A DNA stretch of 64,000 nt from Polynucleobacter sinensis (GTDB lineage Bacteria > Pseudomonadota > Gammaproteobacteria > Burkholderiales > Burkholderiaceae): NCBI RefSeq assembly GCF_001595985.1, contig NZ_LOJJ01000003.1:310001-374000 (forward strand), written 5' to 3'. The position numbers were made by a program, and so were the translations under genes. A model generated the notes under the pieces. That model saw only the letters and a list, made by a program, of their open reading frames with translations. It did no database searches and was not told the DNA's origin. Position 1 is the stretch's first letter, and every line of letters begins with the position of its first letter. Below are positions 55,504 through 64,000 of the stretch, one piece after another.

Positions 55504-56913
55504 TTAAGAAATCTTACGAATATCAACAAAGTGGCCCTCGATCGCTGCAGCAGCAGCCATAGCTGGACTCACTAAATGCGTTCTTCCACCATTACCTTGA
55601 CGTCCCTCAAAGTTACGATTTGAGGTGGATGCGCAGCGCTCTCCTGGCTCAAGTCGATCCGCATTCATAGCCAAGCACATTGAGCATCCCGGCTCACGCC
55701 ATTCAAAACCAGCTGCCTTGAATACACGATCTAAGCCCTCGCGCTCTGCTTGAGCCTTCACTAATCCAGATCCGGGCACAACCAAAGCTAGCTTTACATT
55801 AGAAGCAACCTTTTTACCCAAACGATCCACTACTTTAGCTGCAGCGCGCATATCTTCAATGCGACTATTAGTACATGAGCCAATAAATACTTTATCGACA
55901 GAAATATTGCTCAGGGGTGTATTTGGTGTCAGATCCATGTACTCAAGTGCACGCTCCATCGCGGAGCGCTTATTTGGATCACGCTCTTTTTCTGGATCAG
56001 GAACCCGATCGCCAATTGAAAGGACCATTTCAGGGGAGGTTCCCCAAGTGACCTGAGGAGCAATTTCTTCAGCGCGCAACTCAACCACAGCATCAAACTT
56101 CGCATCGGGATCGGAGTGCAAGGTTCGCCAGTATTGCAAAGCATGTCGCATGGCCTCACCAGTAGGAGCGTAAGGACGACCCTGAACGTACTCGATCGTA
56201 GTTTCATCGACAGCAACCAATCCAGCACGAGCGCCCGCCTCAATCGCCATATTACAGAGGGTCATGCGACCCTCCATAGACAAATTGCGGATTGCTTCAC
56301 CAGCAAACTCAATGGTGTAGCCAGTACCACCAGCAGTACCAATCTTGCCAATGACAGCAAGCACAATATCTTTTGCACTTGAGCCGGGCTGAAGGCGTCC
56401 ATCAACCTTAACAAGCATATTCTTGCTCTTTTTCATGAGCAAAGTTTGCGTAGCTAAGACATGCTCAACTTCTGAGGTGCCAATACCAAAGGCCAAGGCA
56501 CCAAAGGCACCATGCGTACTTGTGTGAGAATCGCCACAAACCACGGTCATACCTGGCAAAGTTGCGCCCTGCTCAGGACCAATCACATGAACAATCCCTT
56601 GGCGAGCATCACTCATCTTGTACTGCGTAATACCAAAGGCATCGCAATTCTGATCTAAGGTATCGACCTGTAATTTCGAAATCGGATCTGAAATACCTTG
56701 GGAACGATCGGTAGTAGGAACGTTGTGGTCAGAAACTGCCAAATTAGCGGAAATACGCCATACCGGACGGCCAGCTAGATTCAACCCCTCAAATGCTTGA
56801 GGACTTGTTACTTCATGCAATAACTGGCGATCAATATAAATAGTGGCCGTGCCATCCTCTTCAGAATAGACGACATGGTCATCCCACAATTTATCGTAAA
56901 GCGTACGTGACAT
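55504..56913 (-). CDS. leuC: 3-isopropylmalate dehydratase large subunit
   Basis: 469 residues of the aconitase family. Iron-sulfur cysteines lie in [10 protein letters not shown] and [42 protein letters not shown] is the family core. It starts 17 bp after gltA and is followed by the lipoprotein gene, leuD and leuB. Confidence 0.97.
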   Translation of the reverse strand: MSRTLYDKLWDDHVVYSEEDGTATIYIDRQLLHEVTSPQAFEGLNLAGRPVWRISANLAVSDHNVPTTDRSQGISDPISKLQVDTLDQNCDAFGITQYKMSDARQGIVHVIGPEQGATLPGMTVVCGDSHTSTHGAFGALAFGIGTSEVEHVLATQTLLMKKSKNMLVKVDGRLQPGSSAKDIVLAVIGKIGTAGGTGYTIEFAGEAIRNLSMEGRMTLCNMAIEAGARAGLVAVDETTIEYVQGRPYAPTGEAMRHALQYWRTLHSDPDAKFDAVVELRAEEIAPQVTWGTSPEMVLSIGDRVPDPEKERDPNKRSAMERALEYMDLTPNTPLSNISVDKVFIGSCTNSRIEDMRAAAKVVDRLGKKVASNVKLALVVPGSGLVKAQAEREGLDRVFKAAGFEWREPGCSMCLAMNADRLEPGERCASTSNRNFEGRQGNGGRTHLVSPAMAAAAAIEGHFVDIRKIS

Positions 56914-56930
56914 TTAAATCCTCAAAAACA

Positions 56931-58244
56931 TTATTTACGAACAGAGATGTTAGGAACCTTGCGTGAGGTTTCTCCAACATATAACTGACGTGGACGGCCA
57001 ATCTTGTACTCAGGATCGGTAATCATTTCTTCCCACTGAGCAATCCAGCCGACCGTTCTTGCCAATGCGAAGATACAGGTAAACATTTCTGTTGGAATGC
57101 CAAGGGCGCGTTGAACGATGCCTGAATAGAAGTCAACGTTTGGATAAAGCTTACGACTCACAAAGTAATCATCTTCCAAGGCAATCTTCTCAAGTGTCAT
57201 TGCCAACTTGAATAATGGATCATTCTCAAGACCGAGTTCTTTGAGAACTTCGTGGCAAGTCTCACGCATTAATTTAGCGCGTGGATCAAAGTTTTTGTAA
57301 ACACGATGACCAAAGCCCATCAAGCGGACACTGGAATTCTTATCTTTAACTTGAGCAATGAATTCATGAATCTTGTCTACGCCACCATTTGCTTGAATCT
57401 CATTCAGCATTTGCAAGCAAGCTTCATTAGCACCGCCGTGTGCTGGACCCCACAAGCATGCAATACCAGCAGAAATAGCTGCAAAAGGATTGGTGCCTGA
57501 AGATCCACACAGACGAACTGTTGATGTAGAAGCATTTTGCTCATGATCAGCATGCAAAGTGAAAATACGATCTAAAGCGCGTACCAATACTGGATTGACT
57601 TTGTACTCCTCACAAGGAGTTGCAAACATCATGCGCATGAAATTTGCTGTATACGACAAAGAGTTATCAGGATAAATGAATGGCTGACCTACAGAGTACT
57701 TGTAAGCCATTGCAACTAAAGTTGGCATCTTCGCAATCAAACGAATCTGAGCCACTTCACGAGCATGCGGGTCGCTATAGTCGATCTCATCATGATAGAA
57801 AGCAGCCATTGCACCAACCAAACCAGTCAAGACTGACATTGGATGCGCATCGCGACGGAAACCACGCAGGAAGAATTGCATTTGCTCATGGACCATCGTG
57901 TGGTGCATGACCAATTCTTCAAAATCTTTTTTCTGTTTGGCGTTTGGCAATTCACCATTGAGCAACAAGTAGCACACTTCTAAGAAGTCGCAGTTATGCG
58001 CCAAATCCTCAATTGGGTAGCCGCGATATAGCAACTCACCCTTATCGCCATCGATATAAGTAATCTTGCTGTTGCAAGATGCAGTAGAAAGGAATCCAGA
58101 ATCGTAGGTGAACTTACCAGTCTGACCATAGAGCTTACGAATGTCGATTACGTCAGGACCAATCGTGCCTTTATAAATTGGCAAGTCGATATCTGGGGTG
58201 CCGTCCGAAAACGATAATTTTGCCTTGATGTCCGATTCAATCAT
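56931..58244 (-). CDS. gltA: Citrate synthase (type II, hexameric)
   Basis: 437 residues. Active-site histidines are in [10 protein letters not shown] and [14 protein letters not shown], and the aspartate in VDFYSGIVQ. The N-terminal beta domain ([21 protein letters not shown]) marks the Gram-negative NADH-sensitive type. It closes a leftward TCA block with sdhCDAB and sdhE; 82 bp separate it from sdhE, room for its own promoter, with an AAGGA ribosome binding site. Confidence 0.97.
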   Translation of the reverse strand: MIESDIKAKLSFSDGTPDIDLPIYKGTIGPDVIDIRKLYGQTGKFTYDSGFLSTASCNSKITYIDGDKGELLYRGYPIEDLAHNCDFLEVCYLLLNGELPNAKQKKDFEELVMHHTMVHEQMQFFLRGFRRDAHPMSVLTGLVGAMAAFYHDEIDYSDPHAREVAQIRLIAKMPTLVAMAYKYSVGQPFIYPDNSLSYTANFMRMMFATPCEEYKVNPVLVRALDRIFTLHADHEQNASTSTVRLCGSSGTNPFAAISAGIACLWGPAHGGANEACLQMLNEIQANGGVDKIHEFIAQVKDKNSSVRLMGFGHRVYKNFDPRAKLMRETCHEVLKELGLENDPLFKLAMTLEKIALEDDYFVSRKLYPNVDFYSGIVQRALGIPTEMFTCIFALARTVGWIAQWEEMITDPEYKIGRPRQLYVGETSRKVPNISVRK

Positions 58245-58326
58245 TTCTAATCCTTAGTCATTCAAATTGATGATTAATACACTATTCGATCATGCGTTTG
58301 CACTGCTAATGCACCAAAATACTGAA

Positions 58327-58596
58327 TTACTTCTCTCTCAGCCTTTTTAAAAGCGCCTTGAAGCTTGGTGACTCTGACTCCTGATCCAATCCAACTGCCG
58401 AATCCTTGCGACCAATTAATAAATCCATTAAGTCGTTATCTTCCAAAGCCAACAGCAGAGTTAGTAACTTGCCATCTTCAACGCTCAATTCAGCGCCGTA
58501 ACGTTGAAAGAAGCGCTGCAGAATTAAATCATTCTCAAGCAAGCCCCTTCGGGCGTCACTCTTTAAACGATATAACTCTGCATTAGTTAGGGTCAT
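58327..58596 (-). CDS. sdhE: FAD assembly factor SdhE
   Basis: 89 residues of the SdhE/SDHAF2 family needed for covalent FAD attachment to SdhA. The conserved RGxxE motif is in ARRGLLENDLIL. Its ATG overlaps the end of sdhB by 4 bp, so it is made along with the complex it helps assemble. Confidence 0.93.
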   Translation of the reverse strand: MTLTNAELYRLKSDARRGLLENDLILQRFFQRYGAELSVEDGKLLTLLLALEDNDLMDLLIGRKDSAVGLDQESESPSFKALLKRLREK

Positions 58597-59297
58597 ACTG
58601 CCCTGCGAACCATTAATTCCTTAATCTTTCCAATTGCTTTAGTTGGATTTAAATGTTTAGGGCAAACATCCACGCAATTCATGATGGTATGGCAGCGGAA
58701 TAAACGGTATGGATCCTCTAAGTTATCCAAACGTTGAGCTGTTTCTTCATCACGACTATCAGCAATAAAGCGATATGCCTGTAGCAAACCCGCTGGTCCA
58801 ACAAACTTATCTGGGTTCCACCAGAAAGATGGGCAAGAAGTAGAGCAAGATGCGCACAAGATGCACTCATACAAACCGTTCAACTCTTCACGTTCTTCAG
58901 GACTCTGCAAACGCTCTTTTTCAGGCGGAGGATTGTCATTAACCAAGTAAGGCTTGATAGACAAGTATTGCTTAAAGAACAATGTCATATCAACAATCAA
59001 ATCGCGTACGACTGGCAATCCAGGCAATGGGCGCAATGTAATGACCTTAGGCAAAGTCAACATATTGGTTAAGCAAGCTAGACCATTTTTACCATTGATA
59101 TTCATGGCGTCAGAGCCGCATACGCCCTCACGGCAAGAGCGACGATAAGAAATAGTTTCATCTTGTTTCTTTAAAGAAATCAAGGCATCCAATAACATGC
59201 GCTCACCAGTCAATTCAAGCTCGTAGCGCTCCATACGTGGAGCTGCATCGACATCTGGATCGTAGCGGTAAATTTCAAATATACGGATATCACTCAT
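58593..59297 (-). CDS. sdhB: Succinate dehydrogenase iron-sulfur subunit
   Basis: 234 residues with three iron-sulfur sites. The [2Fe-2S] cysteines are in SCREGVCGSDAM plus the following GLAC, the [4Fe-4S] in CILCASCSTSCP, and the [3Fe-4S] in CHTIMNCVDVCPKHL. It lies 17 bp after sdhA. Confidence 0.97.
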   Translation of the reverse strand: MSDIRIFEIYRYDPDVDAAPRMERYELELTGERMLLDALISLKKQDETISYRRSCREGVCGSDAMNINGKNGLACLTNMLTLPKVITLRPLPGLPVVRDLIVDMTLFFKQYLSIKPYLVNDNPPPEKERLQSPEEREELNGLYECILCASCSTSCPSFWWNPDKFVGPAGLLQAYRFIADSRDEETAQRLDNLEDPYRLFRCHTIMNCVDVCPKHLNPTKAIGKIKELMVRRAV

Positions 59298-59314
59298 TTT
59301 TAATTTCTCTTAGC

Positions 59315-61093
59315 TTAGAAAGTACGTTCTTTAGGAGGGAAGGACTCAACCGTCAAGGGCTTTAGAACAACAGGCTTGTAATCCAAGCGATTACCTTCGC
59401 TATACCAAAGCGTATGCTTCATCCAGTTGTCATCATCACGCTCTTGATGATCATCGTGCGAATGCGCGCCACGACTTTCTTTACGAGCTGCCGCAGAAAT
59501 CATGGTTGCATTTGCAGTCTCGACCAAGTTGGCGACTTCTAAAGCTTCAATACGAGCAGTATTGAAAATCTGAGATTTATCTTTGAGCCATAAATTTTTA
59601 GCGCGCTCAGTCAACTTCGCCATTTGACGCACACCTTCATCCATCAACTCTTGATTGCGGAATACGCCAGCATACTTCTGCATCGTTTTGCGAATGTCAT
59701 TCGCAACATCTTGGGCGTACTCGCCAGAAGTGGAATTATCCAATGCTGAAATGCGAGCCATCGTTTGTTCACCAGCATTAGCAGGCAACGGCTTGAACTC
59801 ACGATTCTTGAGATCCATTGCAACAATATGATTGCCAGCAGCGCGACCGAATACCAACAAATCGAGCAATGAGTTTGTACCTAAGCGGTTTGCGCCATGC
59901 ACAGAAACACAAGAGCATTCACCAATCGCATACAGACCGTTGATGATTTCATTGTGCTTACCATTAGCTGGCACAACCACTTGACCGTTAATGTTCGTCG
60001 GAATACCACCCATTTGATAGTGAATTGTTGGCACAACTGGGATTGGCTCTTTTGTAACATCAACGTTAGCAAAGTTAATACCAATTTCATAAACAGAAGG
60101 CAAACGCTTCATGATGGTCTCGGCACCAATGTGGGTGAGGTCGAGAACAACATAATCACCATTTGGTCCACAGCCACGACCCTCTTTAATTTCTTGGTCC
60201 ATGCAACGAGAAACGAAGTCACGCGGCGCTAAGTCTTTATAGGTAGGAGCGTAACGCTCCATGAAACGCTCGCCGTCTTTATTGCGCAGAATGCCACCTT
60301 CACCACGGCAACCTTCTGTCAACAAAACACCCGCGCCTGCAACGCCAGTTGGATGGAACTGCCAAAACTCCATGTCTTCAAGCGGAATACCTGCGCGAGC
60401 GGCTAAGCCCATGCCATCGCCAGTATTAATAAACGCGTTGGTAGATGCATCCCAGATACGGCCAGCACCACCAGTAGCCAACATGACTACTTTTGCCTCG
60501 AGAATGTACACCTCGCCGGTTTCCATTTCAAGGGCAGTAACACCAACAACGTCACCAGTTTCATCACGAATCAAATCAAGCGCTAACCACTCAACGAAGA
60601 AATTAGTTTTCGCACGAACGTTACGCTGATACAAGGTGTGCAACATTGCGTGGCCGGTTCGGTCAGCAGCAGCGCAAGCACGTTGGACCGCTTTCTCACC
60701 GTAATTCGCTGTATGTCCACCAAAAGGACGTTGATAAATCGTGCCATCTGGGTTGCGGTCAAAAGGCATACCAAAATGCTCAAGCTCATAAACGACTTTA
60801 GGAGCTTCACGACACATAAACTCGATCACATCTTGATCGCCTAACCAATCGGAACCTTTGATGGTGTCATAGAAGTGATAGTGCCAATTGTCTTCACTCA
60901 TATTGCCAAGCGAAGCGCCAATACCACCCTGCGCAGCAACAGTGTGTGAACGTGTTGGGAATACCTTAGTTAACACCGCAACATTCAGGCCGGCTTCTGC
61001 TAATTGCAAAGAAGCACGCATACCTGAACCACCTGCACCAATAATTACCGCGTCGAAACGGCGGCGTGGCAATGCTTTTTTAATCGCGGTCAT
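59315..61093 (-). CDS. sdhA: Succinate dehydrogenase flavoprotein subunit
   Basis: About 592 residues from the ATG at 61093, 4 bp after sdhD. Reading upstream would enter sdhD. FAD-binding GAGGSGMRASLQLAEAG and the covalent FAD histidine in RSHTVAAQGGIGA are clear. Substrate residues lie in HPTGVAGAG and in the GRGCGPNGDYV region. A Pro-Arg-Xaa active site is at PRDFVSR. Confidence 0.97.
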   Translation of the reverse strand: MTAIKKALPRRRFDAVIIGAGGSGMRASLQLAEAGLNVAVLTKVFPTRSHTVAAQGGIGASLGNMSEDNWHYHFYDTIKGSDWLGDQDVIEFMCREAPKVVYELEHFGMPFDRNPDGTIYQRPFGGHTANYGEKAVQRACAAADRTGHAMLHTLYQRNVRAKTNFFVEWLALDLIRDETGDVVGVTALEMETGEVYILEAKVVMLATGGAGRIWDASTNAFINTGDGMGLAARAGIPLEDMEFWQFHPTGVAGAGVLLTEGCRGEGGILRNKDGERFMERYAPTYKDLAPRDFVSRCMDQEIKEGRGCGPNGDYVVLDLTHIGAETIMKRLPSVYEIGINFANVDVTKEPIPVVPTIHYQMGGIPTNINGQVVVPANGKHNEIINGLYAIGECSCVSVHGANRLGTNSLLDLLVFGRAAGNHIVAMDLKNREFKPLPANAGEQTMARISALDNSTSGEYAQDVANDIRKTMQKYAGVFRNQELMDEGVRQMAKLTERAKNLWLKDKSQIFNTARIEALEVANLVETANATMISAAARKESRGAHSHDDHQERDDDNWMKHTLWYSEGNRLDYKPVVLKPLTVESFPPKERTF

Positions 61094-61097
61094 CGAA

Positions 61098-61463
61098 TTA
61101 CACTTTCCACAAAATTTGTACGGCATAGGCCGCACAGGCTACGAGATACAAAACAGTTAACACTTGAAGTGTTAGACGAATGCTGACGGGCTTGATGTAG
61201 TCCATCCAGATATCACGGATACCAATCCAGGCGTGATAGAACAAGCTAATGAAAGCTAGCAGGGTTAACAACTTCATGAACTGGTTGCTAAATAATCCCG
61301 CCCAGCCTTCGTAAGTTGGACTGCCAGTAATGCAGTAATCAACTAATAAAACGACTGTGAAAACCACCATAACAATGGCGGTGACACGTTGAATAATCCA
61401 CTCTTTGAGGCCGTAATGAGCGCCGACTACTAAACGCTTCGGTCCGATTTGATAAATAGGCAT
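61098..61463 (-). CDS. sdhD: Succinate dehydrogenase membrane anchor subunit
   Basis: 121 residues with three helices. The N-terminal LVVGAHYGLKEWIIQRVTAI precedes helix 1, and the haem-side histidine is in FYHAWIGIRDIWMDY. It anchors SdhAB and helps bind ubiquinone. It lies 24 bp after sdhC. Confidence 0.94.
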   Translation of the reverse strand: MPIYQIGPKRLVVGAHYGLKEWIIQRVTAIVMVVFTVVLLVDYCITGSPTYEGWAGLFSNQFMKLLTLLAFISLFYHAWIGIRDIWMDYIKPVSIRLTLQVLTVLYLVACAAYAVQILWKV

Positions 61464-61487
61464 GAGATTTCCTTAATGAAAAAGCGC

Positions 61488-61913
61488 TTAGTACAAGCCA
61501 AATAATTTAAGACCTACAACCGCAGTCAGCGCGAGTCCCAAAAAGAACACAACAATCGCTGAGCGATTAGCATCCGCCTTTTCAACGCCAATCTCTAGAT
61601 CAAGAAGAAGATAGCGAATACCAGCGCAGAAATGGTGCAAGAAGCACCAGATCAAACCCAGGGCGATAATTTTCACCAATACATGTCCAGTAATTGCCTG
61701 GAATTTCTGATAGCTGATTTCAGAAGCCAAACTTTGATCAAACAGATACAAAATGAATGGCAACATTAGAAACAAAGCTGCACCGCTAATACGGTGAAGA
61801 ATTGACACTTTCCCAGCCCAAGGAAGGCGGTACTTAATTAACTGGGCTAAGCCAATATTCCGATATACGGGTTTGGCGCTCTTTACTTCATGCTGTGCAT
61901 CAACCATGGGCAA
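61488..61913 (-). CDS. sdhC: Succinate dehydrogenase cytochrome b556 subunit
   Basis: 141 residues with three helices. The signature KVSILHRISGAALFLMLPF and the haem-ligand region FLHHFCAGIRYLLLD are typical. It is the first gene of the sdhCDAB-sdhE operon. The 135 bp upstream hold its promoter; I see no confident -35/-10 pair or riboswitch there. Confidence 0.95.
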   Translation of the reverse strand: MPMVDAQHEVKSAKPVYRNIGLAQLIKYRLPWAGKVSILHRISGAALFLMLPFILYLFDQSLASEISYQKFQAITGHVLVKIIALGLIWCFLHHFCAGIRYLLLDLEIGVEKADANRSAIVVFFLGLALTAVVGLKLFGLY

Positions 61914-62048
61914 TCTCTATATTTAGGTGGAGGATCAGTGTGACTTTGTTGTATCGCAACATATTCTATTGGAAACCTTGAGGTCGTTGTGGGTTTTTTA
62001 GCGTTTAAAGGGTTAAATTACTGGTTTTTACTAATTTGAGTGTACTGC

Positions 62049-62786
62049 TTAGTTCAATTTATTGTCATAGTGCTGATTGGTAGTGTCATACCTGGCGCGA
62101 CGAATTTCCACTGGTTTATTCCCGTAGGTAAAAGCCACCCGCTCCACTGAAAGTAATGCAGTGCCAACAGGAATATGCAGGTGTTCCGACAGATTTTGAT
62201 CCGCGTTAATCGCCTTAATCTTCTCTTCAGCCCTCACCATATGGGTGGCGTATTCACTTTCATAAAAAGCATACATCGGCCCAGACCATGCATTTAGGGC
62301 ATCCAAGGTCAAACCTTTAAAGCGCCCTTCTGGCAACCAAATCTCTTCAAAAACAATCGGCTTTCCGCCAGAACTTTGGACGCGATCGATACGGATAACA
62401 GGATCACCTCCCTTTAATTTAAGCAATTGAGCAATATGAGGGGCGGATTTGAGGTTTTGACAAGCTAAAAATTGATTTTTGAGGTGCAACCTTTCACCAG
62501 AATCTGGCTCAAGGCGGAGAAAACGGTATTGCCATCCCTCCTCTTGGTGGGTGGCAACAAACGTTCCCTTACCTTGACGGCGAACTAATAGGTTTTGAGC
62601 GGCTAACTCATCAATGGCCTTGCGAACAGTACCTTGACTGACGGCATAACGTGCTGCAAGCTCTATTTCACTAGGAATGGCCTCACCAGGAAGCCACTCA
62701 GAAGCCTGTAGGCTAGCCAAAATCATCGCCTTAATCTGCTGATAAAGGGGGCTAAAAGAGGCAATTGGTTCGGATATAAGAGACAA
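62049..62786 (-). CDS. GntR family (HutC subfamily) transcriptional regulator
   Basis: 245 residues. The winged helix covers about 10-78 (PLYQQIKAMILASLQ, IPSEIELAARYAVSQGTVRKAIDELAAQNLLVRRQGKGTFV). A UTRA effector domain follows at about 95-235. The start is TTG at 62786 with a strong GGAG 5 nt before. It lies between sdhC and the divergent mdh, a conserved betaproteobacterial position, so it probably controls these TCA genes. The ligand is unknown. Confidence 0.9.
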   Translation of the reverse strand: MSLISEPIASFSPLYQQIKAMILASLQASEWLPGEAIPSEIELAARYAVSQGTVRKAIDELAAQNLLVRRQGKGTFVATHQEEGWQYRFLRLEPDSGERLHLKNQFLACQNLKSAPHIAQLLKLKGGDPVIRIDRVQSSGGKPIVFEEIWLPEGRFKGLTLDALNAWSGPMYAFYESEYATHMVRAEEKIKAINADQNLSEHLHIPVGTALLSVERVAFTYGNKPVEIRRARYDTTNQHYDNKLN

Positions 62787-62835
62787 ATTAACTCCAGAGC
62801 GACTTCAATTGGATAAAATTCAGTTCTATTTCATA

Positions 62836-62847
62836 TCTTATATAAGA
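62836..62847. promoter_or_regulatory. Probable GntR operator between gntR and mdh
   Basis: TCTTATATAAGA is a perfect 12-bp palindrome, 50 bp upstream of the GntR start and 5 bp upstream of the -35 box of mdh. Its size and AT-rich centre fit operators of HutC-type GntR proteins. The position suits control of both divergent genes. I found no second copy near sdhC or gltA by eye. Confidence 0.6.
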
Positions 62848-62852
62848 CATGA

Positions 62853-62882
62853 TTGACAGTGTAAATGGAAAGTCCATACACT
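62853..62882 (+). promoter_or_regulatory. mdh promoter
   Basis: TTGACA (62853-62858, perfect) and TACACT (62877-62882, 4 of 6) with an 18-nt spacer. The predicted start is near 62889, giving a leader of about 50 nt. The GntR palindrome lies just upstream. Confidence 0.6.
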
Positions 62883-62940
62883 TGAATGGATAATAGAAAA
62901 GATTTCAATTAATTAACCTCAACTGGAGTTATTAGTAAAA

Positions 62941-63930
62941 ATGGCAAAAGCCCCAATGCGTGTCGCCGTAACCGGTGCAGCCGGTCAAATCGGATATTCC
63001 CTACTCTTTCGCATCGCCAATGGTGATTTATTAGGCAAAGATCAGCCAGTAATCCTCCAGTTGCTCGAAATTCCAGATGAAAAGGCTCAAAAAGCACTAG
63101 CCGGCGTCATGATGGAATTGGAAGATTGCGCCTTCCCATTGTTAGCTGGCATGACAGCACACTCGGACCCAATGACCGCATTTAAGGACATCGATATCGC
63201 CCTTTTGGTTGGCGCACGTCCACGTGGCCCTGGTATGGAGCGCAAGGACTTGCTCTCAGCAAACGCTCAGATCTTCACGGCACAAGGTAAGGCCTTGAAT
63301 GCTGTTGCCAAAAAAACTGTCAAGGTATTGGTTGTTGGAAACCCAGCAAACACCAATGCATACATTGCTATGAAATCCGCTCCAGATATTCCAGCGAAGA
63401 ACTTCACAGCAATGCTACGTTTAGATCACAACCGTGCTCTTTCACAATTGGCAAACAAGTTGAACAAACCCGTTGCTGATATTGAAAAGTTAGTTGTTTG
63501 GGGTAACCATAGCCCAACAATGTACCCTGACTACCGCTTTGCAACTGTTGATGGCAAGTCTGTTAAGGACAGCATCAATGATCCCACATGGAATAAGGAC
63601 ACCTTCATTCCAACAGTAGGCAAGCGTGGCGCAGCCATTATTGAAGCGCGCGGCTTATCTTCGGCAGCATCTGCAGCGAATGCAGCAATTGATCACATTC
63701 GCGACTGGGTTCTTGGTACGAATGGCAAATGGGTCACTATGGGCATTCCATCAAAGGGTGAATACGGCATTCCTGCGGAAGTTATTTACGGCTATCCAGT
63801 TATTTGCGAAAACGGCGAGTACAAAATGGTTGAGGGACTTGAAATTGATGAGTTCTCACGTGAGCGCATGAATCACACCCTCAATGAATTGCTCGAAGAG
63901 CAAGCTGGCGTCAAGCACCTTCTCTCATAA
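62941..63930 (+). CDS. mdh: Malate dehydrogenase
   Basis: 329 residues of the NAD-dependent cytosolic type found in Burkholderiales. The NAD motif is [11 protein letters not shown], substrate arginines are in [15 protein letters not shown], and the catalytic histidine is in [13 protein letters not shown]. The ATG is preceded by GGAG at a rather long 12-nt spacing. It is divergent from the GntR regulator and next to the sdh block. Confidence 0.97.
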   Translation: MAKAPMRVAVTGAAGQIGYSLLFRIANGDLLGKDQPVILQLLEIPDEKAQKALAGVMMELEDCAFPLLAGMTAHSDPMTAFKDIDIALLVGARPRGPGMERKDLLSANAQIFTAQGKALNAVAKKTVKVLVVGNPANTNAYIAMKSAPDIPAKNFTAMLRLDHNRALSQLANKLNKPVADIEKLVVWGNHSPTMYPDYRFATVDGKSVKDSINDPTWNKDTFIPTVGKRGAAIIEARGLSSAASAANAAIDHIRDWVLGTNGKWVTMGIPSKGEYGIPAEVIYGYPVICENGEYKMVEGLEIDEFSRERMNHTLNELLEEQAGVKHLLS

Positions 63931-63942
63931 GGATTTATGCAC

Positions 63943-64000
63943 ATGAAGCAAACACTATTAATCGTTAGCTTGTTGGCATCAGGTTTTATCGGCGCTGCAA
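63943..64000 (+). CDS. Start of a secreted protein, cut by the window end
   Basis: Nineteen codons are visible from the ATG at 63943, beginning MKQTLLIVSLLASGFIGAA, a typical Sec signal peptide. An in-frame ATG at 63937 is closer to the AAGGA ribosome binding site (3-nt spacing versus 9), so 63943 is preferred. It begins 13 bp after mdh. The function cannot be told. Confidence 0.6.
   Translation, partial: MKQTLLIVSLLASGFIGAA

Noticed and set aside
61914..62048. Possible riboswitch upstream of sdhC
   Set aside because: The 135 bp are AT-rich without a stable conserved stem set that I recognise; a plain promoter region is the simpler reading.

Overview
The window looks like chromosomal core sequence of a betaproteobacterium of the Burkholderiales, closest in gene content and order to Polynucleobacter-type freshwater bacteria. 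This rests on the protein families and on gene orders such as kdsA-eno-ftsB, leuC-leuD-leuB-asd-fimV-truA-trpF-trpB-trpA-accD-folC-dedD-cvpA-purF-metZ and gltA-sdhE-sdhBADC-gntR/mdh. No database search was possible, so the genus is an inference. Coding is very dense. No insertion sequence, prophage, CRISPR array or integrase is visible. The only stretch of more than 300 bases without a protein gene (4397-4854) holds three tRNA genes.

Layout: 1-2923, end of kdsA, then eno, ftsB and the convergent hslO. 3002-4831, gltX and a tRNA-Ala/Glu/Asp block with its own promoter and terminator. 4855-10277, envelope and small metabolic genes: an M48 lipoprotein protease, an exported repeat protein, hydroxypyruvate isomerase, a YqiA-like esterase, a DUF3108 protein, a K+ channel-like protein and an exported ankyrin protein. 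10274-13974, a leftward mltG-tmk-holB-tatD-ankyrin operon. 13973-21882, a rightward series (ygfZ, NRDE protein, selO, msrB, yciB, bolA, parvulin, gloA, GNAT-like protein, DUF1289) with one thioesterase on the opposite strand. 21879-25594, ybiT, yhhQ and gcdH.

25591-38388 is the most notable part: about 12.8 kb of genes all on the minus strand, beginning with an ArsR-type soxR. It continues with soxC, soxD, soxY, soxZ, soxA, soxX, soxB, a periplasmic DsrE protein, a SoxH-like metallohydrolase, a cytochrome c, three YeeE/YedE sulfur transporters, a rhodanese-like DUF442 protein, a thioesterase and mnmH. SoxC is a molybdenum enzyme, and directly divergent from soxR lie modB and modC, a molybdate importer without modA. 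A perfect inverted repeat sits in the shared 105-bp intergenic region. The arrangement suggests one locus for thiosulfate import, periplasmic thiosulfate oxidation, sulfane-sulfur sensing and molybdenum supply.

40262-63930 is amino-acid, purine and folate biosynthesis (metZ, purF, folC, accD, trpABF, asd, leuBCD), a FimV-like polar protein, and a TCA block (gltA, sdhE, sdhBADC) beside a GntR regulator divergent from mdh with a perfect 12-bp palindrome between them. The window ends in the first codons of a secreted protein.

A recurring signal across the window is a sigma70-like -10 box ending only 6-8 nt before the start codon, with no Shine-Dalgarno sequence. It is seen at hslO, gltX, ygfZ, the PaaI thioesterase, selO and gloA, and more weakly at ybiT and modB, and it suggests leaderless mRNAs. 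Convergent genes are packed so tightly that stop codons abut or are shared.
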